From Elysia chlorotica (taxonomy: Eukaryota > Mollusca > Gastropoda > Plakobranchidae): a stretch of 64,000 nt of DNA. The stretch's first letter is position 1, and the number at the start of each line of letters is the position of its first letter. Made by a program: the position numbers and the translations under genes. Shown piece after piece: positions 1-15,119 of the stretch. The notes beneath the pieces are model-generated. The model saw only the letters and a program-made list of their open reading frames with translations, was not told the DNA's origin and made no database searches. The stretch is from NCBI GenBank assembly GCA_003991915.1, contig RQTK01000076.1, forward strand, positions 369,763 to 433,762, read 5' to 3'.

Positions 1-81
<81 letters not shown>
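1..81. repeat. (AAT)n microsatellite at the window edge
   Basis: Pure triplet repeat running off the left edge. Confidence 0.95.
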
Positions 82-82
<1 letters not shown>

Positions 83-3000
83 TAATCACACATATTTTGG
101 AAAACAGTAGTGTAGTGCTGATCTATGAAAAGTTGTTATTTTTTGTGTCAAACTTAATGTTTTACATTTTTTAATTTACATGAATAAAAAATACTCTATA
201 TAGCTGGCGCGAAAAGCAAAGCGCAATATTACATAGAGAGCAAAATGGAAAAAAAGGGAATAAAAAGTCTGCTACGCTCCTATGCCTCGCACTTGCAAAT
301 CTTTTGTTTGTTATGGGTGACTAAAGCTCTGCACCCGATCCTCTGTCTGCGACAGTGGAGGAAAGCTTTGAGGGGGAGGAGCGGAGCGTTGGAGCCTAAC
401 CTCCACTGATGTCACTGAGTCCCGTTAAAGTGGGTATCATAACAACCAGAGAGAGGGTCTTATGAGGCAGTGCAGCTGTGAGTAGTCGAGAGAGGCTTTT
501 TGGGAAGGGAAAAGGGTGGGGAAAGGTACATGTATACTGTTGTTTGCAAATAAAGTGTTGAAGGAAAGAGTTGTAGTGGCTGGTAGAGGTGCATTCTTTT
601 TTTTTAATCTAATTAATTATTAACCTGCAGGTGTTTCTTTTCTTTTTTTTTAATCGCCGTTTATTTAAAGAAAGCGGTAACCTCGTGAAGAGAGGAAAGA
701 GTAAGACAATATAGAATGCAAAAAGTATTTAGAATGGTATAAAGCCTGTTTTGTTTGCTGCTGTTGACGAATGATTTTGTATGGATAACAAACAATTTTG
801 CACTAATAAGTTTATTTAAAGAGGCGTATTGTTGAAAGACCATCTAAAGCATAAAATAAATTAATAGATACGAAGGTGCTTTACCTGCGTGTGTACACAA
901 TTATTGCAAGTGTTACTTCAGGAGGTGGGGTACATTAATAAGAGGTACTAATTCATTTGAACATCCTTCCTCTATTTTCTCATGGATTTTTTGGGGGGAC
1001 AAAGGCAATTGATTTTGAGACACCCAAAATGGATTTATTTGATATGGGTATACAAATCTAAAAAACATTAAAAATAACAAATAATCACACCCCTCCACAA
1101 AACAACAGCAACAACAGCAACACACAAGTTAAAACAAAAGAATACTTATACCCACGCAATAAAATGCGCTTATCAATATAATTAAAATTTTAAAACAAAG
1201 TAAAGCCAAATTAAAGGCAGCTAGTTTTACCCAAATAGAACACATTCTCTCCTTAAAATATTTTTAGCATTTTTACTCTTGAGCGCTAGCATGCCCTGCG
1301 GTTCTTGAAGTCTTTCATTTTATTACCGACATGTCAAGAAAGATATAATTAAAGGCCATGATCGCTTCGAGCCAGCGTTACGCTATAATGCAACCCGTTG
1401 ACAAAAGCAGTAAATGGCAAAGAGATTATGCAAATAAAAATATGGCAATTTAACGTTGTTTACGACAAGGGCATTTAGTGGATAATAGTTTCAAAGGGTA
1501 GTTTTAACTGCTATGTCTGCACTTTCGGAATATGCTTTTAGCTCGTTACAGGTTTTTGAAGAAATATTTTGAATACGACGTCAGCAATCAAAACGCTGTT
1601 TGCAAGTATTGCGAAAAGGCATATGAAAAAAGTTAATGCACTTATAAGTAGCTTTGAATCCTAACAAAGAGAAACAATCTAAGATGTTGACGTTCATTGT
1701 ACCTAGCCTTTTTATTAATTCTAAATAATTGGCAACATTTTTATATCATGTTTAATTTAAGTGTCATATTTTACAAAAACAAATAAACAGGAATTGTAAT
1801 AAGCATTTTTATGTAATGAAAGGCGTGCTGAAAGACAACCCATCTAGAAAGCTCCCCCTACTGTTAACGCCTCGATTTCAACGGTTTCAAAAGCCGTGTA
1901 AAAAGATACGCGTATGGGAAAAGATAAATATACCTACACTTTAAAATTCAAACAAAAATTAATTAAATAAAATGAAAAAAAAAAATGAAACGCGCGTTGG
2001 AAGATCAGAGTTAAGAGAAAAAAAAAAACCAACGCCCGTAACCTGGAACGCTCTCGGTTCAACCAACTACCGAATCCAGGCGTACGAATCGAATATCGGT
2101 TGGGTCGACCACAAATTTTTCACTCGGGCGATTACTCTTCGCACAGTTATACTGCTCACGTTTCGATAAAATATTATTGGATATAGCACATGAAACTATA
2201 CCAATAGCTAGCATGGTGTACGAAAAGTACGGATACATTAAACGTCTTGTTACACACCACCACTCCTTGCCATGCCAAGAGGTATTTCTGCTTTGCGCAC
2301 CCACATGCATGCATGCAGCTGGTAACACAAAACAACGCAACGAGCCTCTCTCTCTCTCACCCCCTCTCACTCACACATGTATTCAAGTGAAGCCCTCACT
2401 CGCCTTGACATGCTGAATAGACAGTGTGCGCATGTTGACAACACTCCATTGAATTCTGGGACGGTGCCGGGAGTTCAAAATTATGGCGGGAAATCTTTGC
2501 CTGCTTGCTGCAAAGATGTTGGTGTACATCTCCGGCTCTGTTGACCAGACTTTAACCGTATTTTCTTTGGTGATTGCTAAAAAACATCTACAGAAAATCA
2601 ACCTGTCTATTTAATTCTTTAGAAACAGATAATAAGTCTATTTAAAGTCATTTAAAGGCTCGCAAAGAAGGACAAACAGAAGTTGTTTGATCCAAGCTTC
2701 CAATAGAGTTGCATTGTCCGCACACATGGTATCCATAGCATAAACCAAAGGCTATGAAATAGAATTTGAAACTGCTTCAAATTAAATCGTGATTAATGAA
2801 ATATCTAACAAACAGTATCATTTGCACAACATTTCATATAGTCTAATATTTTGCAAAACACTCTTTGCTAAGTGGTTTCTAAAGTATGCCTTCACAAGAA
2901 GAAGCAAACATGTGGTCCTATGTTCGATATATCACCATGTATGTTAAAATTACTCTTAACATTTGCATGTCTTAAAGTTTGAGTAGGGTTTAAATCAAAT

Positions 3001-5251
3001 TTTGTATGCACATCAGCGAATCGCTATAAACCTGACATAGACCTAATCATCGCCAGAGGAGACCACATTTTGTGTGAGCTTAAAATCAATCAATCCTTTT
3101 TTCATCAACTTTCTGCCTACCCCGCTACATCGTAAAAACTTTATCGTAATCCATCTTATTCTTTTCTTTTTACTCATCGGTTGACTGCAATCTGAGGCTG
3201 GCTGAATATCGAAAACATTGTTTTGCATAACTCATGGCTTCTCTACCCGCCTCGCCTTTCTCATATTAACATCATTTTGTTTGTCTATTGCAATCATAAA
3301 GAAGCAACCTCTCCCCACTTTAGATCACTTCTGTTTTTTGTCTCAACTGCATTCACTCACAAAGCTAACAATGAAACTGCATGAAGACAATGTAGGATGA
3401 ATAATTCATGCGCAAATTATAACGGTTCCTTTCTACAGCCCGAAGGTTTGGAAACCCGTTACACCCGTCTTCAGCTCGTCAAAGATGCTGGGGTTTTAAT
3501 AATTCCATGGACGGCATTCTCCCTATTTATCTTCACATAAAAACAAAACTGAAGCATTGTCCTAGAAACGCGTGTTTGTTTTGTTGCAGAGGGCCTGCTA
3601 GTCTGTAGAAGGTACAGCCCGACAGGAGATCGTTAGGAAGCAGGTTGTGTCCCTCGCTCCAGACCGACGCATTTCTCTCTTTTTTTCTGCTTATCTCAAA
3701 TTTTCTGTTGTGGTAATGATAATAACGAGCTAAGCATCTGCATAGCACCAGCAGGTGATGCTCAGCACAACACAGGGCCTAACATTGAAATGGCTTCTGC
3801 AGTCTTTTTCCTACCCATTGTGCTAACATTGAGAAGAATGCCCACCATAAAGACCAAGAATCCATGTTGTTTGAATCGGTGGCACGTGCGATTCAGAAGA
3901 ACAACTGCCCGTTGCGATCTCCCCCATCAGTTCTGTTGTTCAGAGTTCCGTTAACTGCACAAATTGCCAGGCTTTTTTGTCTCCCATGCACTCGAATCTT
4001 TGCCTGCAATCTTGAATGTTTTTTCAATAACGGGAGCGCTGAGACAATAGCTTCAAACTAAAGCTCATTGCCCGCCGACGACTTTTAACTGAAGACTGTA
4101 AACAGAGAAGAGGGGCACGTGCGCCTGTTAGCCTATTCTATATTCTCTTTGTGTAGGCAACATATTCAGGACTTGTTCTTGCCTATTTCCCACCCATCAC
4201 ACCCTGATACTTCCTTCGAAGTTGGGTAACATCCCTCTAATTGAATAATGCAAAAAAATAATCACCTTTTCAATTTCTTTTCTTTGCCACGGCCAGCTTA
4301 CACAAACCGAATGGCTCTGTAGCCAGGCACCCTCGTGGCAACCACAAAGGGTGTCTTGTTTTTTAAAATCTATCGCCTTGATGCTGAAAATGAGATCATA
4401 TATTCCATTTGATGTTTCCAGGGAATTGCCACTGAAATGGGCAGTGAACGATGATTTGCTCGCTCTTGGAGATTTGTGCCTGAGGGTCCATCTGTCAATA
4501 TCCACGAAGCGCATGCGCGGATCATGGGGACTTGGACAATGTCGACAGCAGTAACTTAGACAACAATCTTAAGAAGAGATTTCTAAATGTACCCTGGGCG
4601 TCGATGGCACATTATTAAGTCAGCATGAGGTGCCACAAAATAGGTTTAATTATGGGACCCATGAATATATTAGGCCTTGAAGAACATGTGCCGTGAAGAT
4701 GTCGACGAAGAAGGCTGCTGGGAGATATCTAAAAGGTCGCAACGAAACAAGATAAATGCGGAACAGAGACAACAGTGATTGCTGAATCAAACATGCAGTG
4801 TCAATTGAATTGATGTCATCTTTGCAAGCGACTGGTCATTATAAAAAATTGTATAATCACTTTTATGACAGTTATCCATTAAGCAGTGTGGAAATAAGCA
4901 TGTGGCCAAAAAGGGATAGAGCGGGCAATAACAGAATAAATTTTAATTCTTTTCTTCAACGAGAAAAACAAAAGCACACATATTCTAATTCTATTCATCT
5001 TTCTCTTTATCTTGTTTGTCCAAGTAATTGTACATAGAACACAAGGTTCGTGTTGACCTATTCCTGGGGAACATTATGAAGTCCCACTTATTCAAGGACA
5101 CATATGGTATTCTTTTTAACAAATTAGTTGCTCAAAATGCTTTTAAAAATACGTTAACTCTTTAACATACACTATTTACTAAGCAGTAAATATTGGGGTA
5201 TCAATGTAATTAAAATTCCCATAAATCATAGACAGCTCAGAACTTTTAAAA
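82..5251. other. Intergenic, no gene seen
   Basis: AT-rich DNA with short open frames only. GC-richer patches occur at about 185-520 and 3420-4560, without splice-bounded frames or known protein similarity. A short CT run lies at about 2346-2372 and overlapping GCATGCAT repeats at about 2304-2317. Confidence 0.7.
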
Positions 5252-5690
<439 letters not shown>

Positions 5691-5909
5691 CTCCTAATTT
5701 AAAGTCTTATGCGACGACCTACTTTTTTTCTATAATTTTTTTCTTTATTTATGTTTGCAGGTTTTATTTGATGGATATATCCGCCAGTTCATTAATGTAT
5801 GCAACATTTCATTGTTTTTACATTAACCTTTATTTTAAAGGTGTTGTAGTGAAAATAGTTTTAATTATGTCAAACAAAAGGAAATATTTGCTTCTATTTA
5901 TCCAAATTT

Positions 5910-6050
5910 GAGATCCTCCAATTGCTTCATGAAGGTCCACTGGATACCAGCCCTTTGGCCTGGTGTAGACTGCTTCATAACCCAGTTAACCACCATATGG
6001 AAGATCGTTGGCAAGAGCAAGTAACCCTGGCGGACACCACTTAACATCCG
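5910..6050 (-). mobile_element. Non-LTR retrotransposon (LINE) reverse transcriptase fragment
   Basis: On the minus strand one frame reads SGVRQGYLLLPTIFHMVVNW followed by VMKQ, then GIQWTFMKQLEDL. This matches the SGVRQGCxLSPxLF and GIxWTxxxxLEDLDFADD region of non-LTR reverse transcriptases common in molluscs. Only about 45 codons survive, just before the catalytic Asp-Asp region, and no other element part is nearby. It is an old 5'- and 3'-truncated relic. Confidence 0.75.
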
Positions 6051-9000
6051 TCGTGGATGACTTCACAAGTGACGTCTTCATAAAGAACTCTTGTCAGTAT
6101 AAAGACTAAATTTAAAAACTACACTGATGATATAGATTACGAATATAAATGGCCAAAATCTGTAAATTATTTATCTTTAAAGAATAAATCAATTGCAATA
6201 GAATGCGTTGTTACAATGACAATGACAATGAATGCAATTAATACACACGTTTTAATTTGACAATATTTCATCGTCATTATCATTAAGAAGAAAAAATAAC
6301 TTTTAAAGGTTTAGTAAAAAAAAGACACTTATTTTGCTTCTGACCCATTAACACTTATTTTGGTTCTGACCCATTCTCATGAGAATTAAAATTGAAAAAA
6401 AACAACAACTATGTAGTAACGCTTTCTTAAATCATATTCACGTCGTAGAGAAAACAAAGAAGATTTCAACTGACTTGGCAAAAACGATCAACAATATCAA
6501 AAAAATTATCTATTATATAAAGTAAAACTATCTACATAGGTTTCACAAGTTCATTTCACCTATACTCCTGCTTGTAATTCTGTAAGCTGCATTTTTCTGT
6601 TGAGAATCAGCAACGAAGTATTTAATATGTTCCACGTTATACTGCATCAGTCCAACAGTGTACTACATTTTACCGAACTAAATTAACTTAACGCCCGTGC
6701 TTCGTGTTTGTCCCTCTCGACAGGAAGAAAACACAAGTTGCTGCGGGCGTTAGTAAGAAGTCAGCCTAATTCCAGAGATTTCTTCGCAGGTTAACAATTC
6801 GCTACGGGAGTCCATTGAGTTTTTTTTTAAGCTACAGCACAAGTCTTTGATTTCAAGTTCAATAAAGATTTTCTGTTTAATCCCCTTAGTAAACATAACT
6901 TTAACTTGTATGACGCGCATCCATTTGACATGACTATACAGATGTCAAGATGGCACAGCAAGCATCTTACGAATACAATTCCTCACTTCAATTCTATGAT
7001 GTCCTATCTTCTTTCCGAAATTCTAAAAGAATTAGAGTAGTTTAGAAATGAAATAGAACATTTTACAACTAATGTGACGGATTATTTGGCCTGAATTAAA
7101 AACCAGTATGACTTCAGGGCTGATAATTTTCACACCTTGTTGGCCTAAATTTATCAACCGCACAGTGTGAGGTACGGTGGAGCATAATATCTAGATCTAG
7201 ATTAAGGCAAATAAACTGCTGCCATGAATTCATATATGGGATAATTATAATAATAATTATACTAATCTGAAAGCATATTTTTATAGAAAAAAAAATTAAC
7301 GAAACACTGTGATTAAGTTTTATTTCATGTTAGCAAAACATAAATATAAACGTTCTTTCAAATAGTAATGAAATAAAATTACTGATTTAACATTAAACTT
7401 ATGAATATATATACTATAGATAAAAAAAATCGTAACCGCGACAGATATAAATTTCTTTTTGATATTACATAAAACCAAATTTATTTAGACCATCTAGGAC
7501 ATTCAATTAAAAACTCTTTTTACCAGAGGTCTCTAAGTTAGGTAAACATTGAATATAATGACTGTAAGGGTTTCTTTCATCAACCATTCAGATTAGAAAA
7601 AATGCACTTATAAGTAAGTAACACAAATTAAAAATACCGTTTGTACAATCAGGAAAATCAGAAATCCTTCTGGCGATAGGATTTTAAACTCATTCATGCT
7701 AAAAGATTAAAAAACTGTCGTGTTGTACCAGTGCTTTACAGTATTTAAAGTAAAACTTAAATCATTTCACCTGCAGTCTGAGTAGACCGTCATTTTACTT
7801 ATTTGAAAAGTAATTATCCGCACCAGAAGATATTTTGTAACCCATTAATTTGTAACAAAAAAAAATTCATTTCTCTGAGTTATCCTTCAGTGTCTAGTTC
7901 CAACCCGATTCAAAACTCCACCATCAAAGTATTCATTGATCAAAAAAGTAATTTAAAACCGGAATACAACGATTTGTCAAAAAACCTGCTTCTGTGTTAA
8001 ACATTGTCTTGAGTCATTAGGTTCTTCCGAGCGCTCTTTAGACAATAGAGCATAGCCGTATTAAGGATGGAGAGGTTCCGAGACAATGCTTTAGTATTTT
8101 CATGGGCACATGAGATGTTACGGTTTCTGCTTTGACTAAATCAGAATAAAATTGTAGTCTGTTGAAAACCAAAACTGTTGTTCTGTTGTTGTCGGTTCCT
8201 TTGTTACATTCAGGAGTGCCAAACTGCCGATCTGCTTTACACGTCAAGAGTTTTGTCCTCATACACTGCTAAGTAGAGTGGGGTGCAAGAACGTAGTTTT
8301 AACCCTGTGTGTGTATGTGTGATAGAAAGATACGAACAAAATATCGAGGAGAAAAGAGGGAGAGAGATAGATAGATAGACAAAGCGAAAGAGAGAAAGGA
8401 ATCGATAGATAGAGAGAGCGTGAGAGTAGAAGTAGCGAGGGGAAAATAAAAGAGACTAATAAAGGAGAAACATCATTTTGTTTGTATAAACTTTTAAAGG
8501 CATACACTGGAGCTTGAACACGTTTTAAACCGAGGCATGTGAGAGGAGGTGAGTACCTAAATGAAAGAAGTAGTAGCGGACAAGTGGAAAATAGGAGGAG
8601 CCACTTAGCATTGTATTTTACGCCGCTAAACACTCGCTATCGCACTGAACAGATTTTTTAAAGCTGTTTTTTTTCCTCCGTAGACCAGCCTCTCAAGTGC
8701 ATGTCCACGAGGCGAACTCATTACTGACAAACCATTTGTCAAATCAGTCATTCTTTTGGGCGTTTTTTAACATTAGAAATGTCTCTGATAAATTCCCAAA
8801 TTACCCGAAGCGTTTGTTGTAGTGTTGTTCAAAACTTTGAATCTAGGACGGCGGTCGCGTTGAGAGGGCATAACGCAAGCCCAAGGGGTCGTTGTGTGTT
8901 ATGTTGATACAATTGGTTTCAGCTTTTGATACAAGTGATTTTGTTTTAATACTATTAAAGCCAATGATTGGAGTTCTAGTTTGAAAGCTTTGTTGTAATA

Positions 9001-11965
9001 TGGCGACATACTGATTCGAGTAGTAATGCAAACATCACCAGATCTCTGCTTAAGAGTAAGCAGTTGTTATTTTTTTATATCTAATTTGAAAACATTTCTT
9101 TTGTAGTACTACACTTAAATTAGTAAAAATCGTACGCATGATACTTGGAATTGGATTAGACTGCATTGAAATGCCGGTCTCGCTTTCTCCCATTTATTTA
9201 ACTAGAATGTAAAATTAGCTTTATTTTGAAGTTAAAGAAGCTGCTTGTTATGCCATTGAATAAGATGCCCATTTTTGCAAAGTTATAATTCACCAAGTCT
9301 GTGCCTTTAACTTAAGTCTTCCGCAGATTCCGTATTCCAGAGAGTCTGACTGAACGTATCCCAAAACAAATTTCACAATTAAGGTTAAAGAATCATCAAA
9401 GTCAGAGTTCATATATCTTGCTTTTGTGTCTCAACAGAGATTTCTATAGAATTCTGTGCCTTTTTAAACTTTGTCTTCCCATCTTTGGCGATCATTCAGA
9501 CTTTTAAGTCATTTCCAAGGGCATCTCTAACACGTGCGATCTCCAGGGGTCCTCACAAGAGAAACACAATACCCAGGCTTACCCCATGAAAATATTCAGA
9601 GGACGTCGATGATGAAACACAATACAGTCACAGGCGGCGGTTCTCACATTAGAAACCCTGCTGGAGATCGCAAAGTTCCTTCTTAAATGTCTTGAGTTTA
9701 TCAATATTTCAAAAAAGCCGGTGCATTTCCCCCCTAATTTTAGTTCGGGGAGGATTATAGGTCGCAGTCTAAAAAGCTCTTTAAAGTTGTATATTTTATT
9801 TATGAACAGTCAAGGAAGTTAGAATCTGACCTTATTACAAAATATGGTTCATAGCTTTATGACGCACTTCTAACATTAAACTATAATTATATCCATGATA
9901 ATTTCGTCTTCTTTTCTTAAGTAATGACAAATGCTATCTGTAGAACTACAGCTCATAGAAATCAACACTTATCGCAATACAGTTGTCATCATCGTCACAT
10001 CATCACGATATTCTCTAATACTTGGCATAAAACTTCGATGGCAAAAAATACTAGTTTTAATTAACACACACGTTGTGTTTTTTAGATGATTCGTCGGTTT
10101 CCATTAAGAGCCTCCATGTATTTAGTAATAATTCAGGTCATATTAAGACTTAAACAATTACAATAAAATTTGCATTTGAATTATAATTTTTTCTGCAACA
10201 CAACCTTTGGCTAAAGTTATGATAGATTCCCTTTGAAATTTATTGATATGTAACTTTATTTCAATAAGATAGAAAAGATGCACAGTTTTTCATGATTGAA
10301 TTTGGTAACAAAAACAAACCCCAAAAATGTTTTTGTTGAACTTAAATGATCTTCAAGCCATATCTTCACAAAAAAAACGTACAATCACCATAGTACCTCT
10401 TTCTTTTAAATTTCGTTTGAGTCGTGACATTACACTTGCTTATATAAACCCTCAATCTTGAATGGAGCAAACAAAATACATGATTGTAATAAGCAAACAA
10501 TCAGGAATCTAATAAAGTCAACATGTCTTCGATCAAGAGAAGGTCAAATCTGTTAGCGGATCAATGTTCTAGGACCAATCATTTATACAAGGAAATATAA
10601 TTACATGTATTCCTCCCGCTTCCAAATGAAAGAACCCATAATCAACGTGCATACTAAAAACAAAGTATGAGAAACCTTTAATTATCCAATCTTTTTAGCT
10701 GAAAATTGGAATACCGCCTTCCTGCCAACATACCATCCATCAATGTCAAGCCATGTCCGCTCGACCCCCTCCCCTTCCCCCTTTCCACCCAACGTTTTCT
10801 CGCCGTTGTATTCTATCTCGTTCACTAGCCTCTCTCCACCCTCATCTCGTCCATTCCAACACTGTGTTCAAGTTCCTTGCTCACCCTTATATTAAATGTC
10901 ACCATGTAGAAGACAGGACCCGAAGAGGCCACGGGTGTTCACCACGGCGTCAGGGAACTCTGTGATATGAGGACGGTGGTGATTGGACCGGGGAGGGAGG
11001 ATTTTAGGGGGTAGAGCTCCTCACTGACGGACGAAAGAAGGAAGAAATAATTGTAGCAAAGGAAAGGAGTTTTTGCTGTCACTGCATCCAGGAGAGGGCA
11101 GAAGCTGGCCAAATAGTTTTGAAAGCAGCTAACAGTTTTATTGCCCAAACCAGCATTATATGCGGGGGTGTCAAATTACAAGTACTTCATTGGATGCCGT
11201 CGTGTTATTTGCCTTGCATTGCCTGTCATCAGCCCACTGCTCACTTTGCTAACTCTTCAACTCTCCACGGTTAAGAATATGCATAGAGCATAAGGGGTAA
11301 AACCCCAACAAAAGCAATAATGTCAAACACGCAAAAAGGAGAACAGAAGAAAACCAGCATATCTCTTTATTTAAAACTGACTTTTAGAATACCTCATGTG
11401 TGTGTGTGTGTGTTTAACCCTCTTTGGTATGAGGGGTGGCGTCTGCTTTCTAACCGTTCTCTACCGATCCCTCTATTTCTCTTTTCTCCTCTATTTCTAT
11501 TATTATTATTTTTTTTTAATTCGTAACTTTTCTACACACGGTCAGAGAAAGACTGTAAACTCTAGTAGAAAAAATACTCCAACATTGGTAATTCTTTAAC
11601 TCTTCGCTACAACGCACTAGTTGAACCGTTTGTAAACAAGATGCTCTTTTTTTTACGCAAGATTCAATCAGCTTTAATAAACCACTAGAGACTACTGGCG
11701 AGCGCCTGCAACAAAATCAGTTTGTCAACTGATGAATATTAAAAAGACACTGTCGCAAGACGGCCCGTCACAATGTCACGTGACCGGAACACACGACAAC
11801 AGAGCAACACTGGGGATTAAATCCAAAGACCACCATACGACCAGGACCGAATGATACGGGTCAAATAAAAGCCAATGACAGGTTTTCAATCCGTTACTAA
11901 ATAATTAAAAGTGATCGTTGGTCCTGTTAGAGATATGCAAGCAAAACAAAGATTTTAAATTTGTA
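6051..11965. other. Intergenic, no gene seen
   Basis: AT-rich with no supported frame. It contains a GA-rich patch at 8340-8420 and a (TG)n at 11396-11413. A C-rich patch at about 10750-10910 gives an open frame that looks compositional. Confidence 0.65.
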
Positions 11966-12205
11966 ATGAAAACTTTGTGGTTTCTGCTCATGCTACGCTC
12001 AGTATCATTGGAGTTGATGGTGGAGTCTCTTCCTGTTTATGAAGAACACGACGTTAATAATTTAGACGAGTGCGGTGCATGTTACAATGAAAAATTAATG
12101 TTTACATCAAACAAAACAAACAAAAAGTTGTTTAACAACAAAGATTTCTATGCAGACGGGTATCATTACGGTATCCCTTTCCGTTGCCCTTTGTTTCCAT
12201 TTTAG
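11966..12205 (+). CDS. Possible small secreted peptide (weak)
   Basis: A 79-codon frame begins MKTLWFLLMLRSVSLELM, which resembles a signal peptide, followed by a polar region with three cysteines (DECGACYNEK and FRCPLF) and a stop at 12205. There is no homology I know, no splice context and no neighbours. It may be chance. Confidence 0.15.
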   Translation: MKTLWFLLMLRSVSLELMVESLPVYEEHDVNNLDECGACYNEKLMFTSNKTNKKLFNNKDFYADGYHYGIPFRCPLFPF

Positions 12206-13989
12206 AAACTGAAGTATCTATGCAGTATTTAAAATTTGCTGGCAAACTTAACAATTTAAGATTATTGTTCGTGCGTATATGGCTACCTCCGTTTCATGTA
12301 AGCCCCATCCCCCCTATATTTTGTGTGTGTGTTACATAACCGTGACGATTGTTCGATTTGTCGCAAGAATGCTCTTTCCACGTGTTCTCTGTGAGGACTC
12401 ATATGTCTCGGTGGTTATTGTTTCGCGTGAATGGAGACAGGAGATGAAAGAGAATTAGTGCAAGTTGCAGGTGACTGACGAACAAATGCTCTGCTAAAAC
12501 ATATTTTGACTCCTTCGCCAGCTTTTACTTTTTCTCAATGCCATTTTTCTCCGCTCACCTACTGTTTGATTTTGCTGTTTCTACACTCCCTCTACCATAC
12601 CATATAAAAACAACAGAAAAAGAAAACCGATAATAAAACACACAAAACCCCCTCCAAACGATAACTTAAAAAAACCCACAAGGTATAACGAAAAACAAAG
12701 AGACCAACAAAAAACATATCGCCAACACACACACACACACACACACACACACCAATATAAAAAAGGAAGCGAAAGAAATACAACATAGAAATGGTTAGTA
12801 TAGTATACATACAAGCAATCATTTAAACGTGGCTGTTCTTAAATATTTTTTGAATTTATGTTTTGCCTAAACTCTAAAATGCTATCTTTTACATACTATG
12901 ACCCCTAGTCCTACGGAAGGAAATTTAATATTCATAAACACTTAGTTATGTTATATAGCTTTTTCTTTTGCTGACTGACAAACTTGTGAAAACGTTATTA
13001 ATGAAAAAGTAAGAAATGTAACCGCAAAATAAGAAAAAATATACTCAATGATGTGATATGCTAAAGGTTGCTCATACTTTTTATTGTTGACTAGAACTAT
13101 TATAAATTTCAACTAGGTAATATATTTATATTTTTGTACATTTTTATTTGACTGTGTTCTATTAACGATCCTTGCAGTTTAATGACAACATCATATCCTA
13201 CAAATTGACTTTTTTCTCGAAATGTAGATCTGTCGTTGCAAGTCCCCTAACAAATGCAACCTAGCCACGGCTTCCTTAGACTATTTAATACAGTTGATAG
13301 ATGGTATGGTGCAGAATATCAATGATTTACGTGAAAAAATGTTCTTTCCTGGATGGAAAAAAGGTTAATCTCTTAGGTTTCCAAGGTGACTTCTAAACAG
13401 AGACAATAGTTATATATGTCCGACGGTGGAAACGCACGTGGAATCTTTAGAATAGACGCCCGAAGCTTTGTCCATTACACCCAACGCTGTATGGCGGAAA
13501 TAAACAAAAAAAAACAACTAAATTTTCTATAATGAGACTAAAAATGTAATGCTGTAGTCATTGCAGAAAATGGTTTTGCGACAAGGTCCGTATCCATGTG
13601 TGAAATCTCATAAAATGTCCATAATTTATACTTCGAAATGTAGATACTTATTTCCATAATTATAATTGTGGGCCTACAGTACGCGATTTTCAGTTACATG
13701 TACTCTGCAAAATCGTGTAGCTAGTTCGTGGAAATGTAATAAACTTTTCCAGGAAACTTATTTCTTGAGTGAGAAAATTGATACAATAGATCTTGAGTGT
13801 TCAGATCTCTTTAAGTACCCTTTAAACATTACATTTAATATGGACAATTACAAAGAGTCTAGAAGTCTTGTCCTAATTAAATTTGTACATATTTTACCTA
13901 TGGACGCCTTACATATTGTCATCGTTTTCGCTATTGGCCATGTTATCGCAAGACCTTATAAAAGATCAATTACAAAGCCACAAAGCCCA
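12206..13989. other. Intergenic, no gene seen
   Basis: AT-rich. It holds an (AC)n at 12725-12752. No frame with family features. Confidence 0.65.
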
Positions 13990-14145
13990 ACGTCGCTACT
14001 AAAATCCTTGGTCCGTTTTACGCCCGTCCCCAAATTTTCCGAAGGCTCCTTATTGGGACAAAAGCAGCAGATAAATTTCGAACCTCCGACCTTCTGCTTG
14101 TCATGCCAAAGCGCTAACCGGCTGAGCTACCTGTGCCACTGTTGG
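13990..14145 (-). mobile_element. tRNA-derived SINE head
   Basis: Read on the minus strand, it has an A-box-like stretch (ggtagctcagccggttagcg) and, about 35 bases on, a B box (ggaggttcgaaat). These look like a tRNA-derived promoter, but the sequence does not fold into a complete tRNA with matched acceptor ends. The body seems different from the main SINE family. Confidence 0.55.
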
Positions 14146-14652
14146 GGATTAGCTACACACGTTCCACTTTTCCCCAATGCGATCATTCCTAAGATTTCAG
14201 GAGGACCCAATATCAGCTAGAGTGCCACAACAAGCTATGTTTGACCCAGACAAGTGGATAAAAGGACTTACACTTCAGATGACAACTGGATTTGCCGCAG
14301 TTGTAAATTAGCACACTCGGGGTTTCAACAGAGGTGTAAATTTATCAATAGGAGGGACGGAGAATAAATGTACACGAACCCCTTGTGGTTAAGTGCTCTT
14401 CTAACGAGATCATTCGTGCCGTATCGCCGAGCTGTAAACTCTGGTTTAAATTGGCTTAAACGAGACTTAGCTCAAGAACCCTGGATACTTGACAAGAAAT
14501 CACATGTATTATTTACGCTTATCTTAAAACTAAAGACATGATGCCAGAGCATGAGCTATGATTGGTTACCTGTATTCAGTTGGGGAAGATTAATCTTATT
14601 GATATCAGTGCAGCTGTAAAACAATGGTTGGCGTTAGTATTTTTTTTATTGT

Positions 14653-14800
14653 TGTTAAGCGTCCAACGCCAGCACTGCGTAGGTTACATGTGGACGGATC
14701 CTTAGACTAACGGCTATTAGTTTTACGTGCTGCCACAGAGAGACGGTGCGAAGATACCTGGTCTACACTATAAGCCGATCAAATTATGACACCGAGGTTG
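14653..14800 (-). mobile_element. Old SINE fragment
   Basis: Degenerate reverse-orientation body: taagcgtccaacgccagcac, ttacgtgctgccacagaga, and a decayed gctgacaccg-like end. It is more diverged than the other copies. Confidence 0.55.
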
Positions 14801-15119
14801 TCTTTAGAGACATACTTAAATAATTGGAATAATGATAATTTATTTTGTATAATGTCATTCTACATCTTTAAATATATAACATAGTTTCACTTCTCGGTGA
14901 TTCAAGATTAAAAAACACTCAACAGAAAATAAAACAACATGATAAAACAAACAGAAAAAAGGGAAAAAATGAATATTTTAACACGTAAAGTAAACTAAAG
15001 AAGCAATATCAATTAATGTTAGCATTTCTGATTGTTTTAATACAAAAATTAAGGGAAAAAATATTTTCTAGGATTCCCAATACACCTCCATAATATTATT
15101 TGATCGCATCTACCTCTAC

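Noticed and set aside
14040-14145. tRNA gene on the minus strand
   Set aside because: A and B boxes are present, but the acceptor stem and anticodon arm do not pair as a full tRNA; a SINE head is the better reading.
13666-14220. 184-codon plus-strand frame
   Set aside because: Its second half is antisense to a tRNA-derived SINE head. No family features or splice context.
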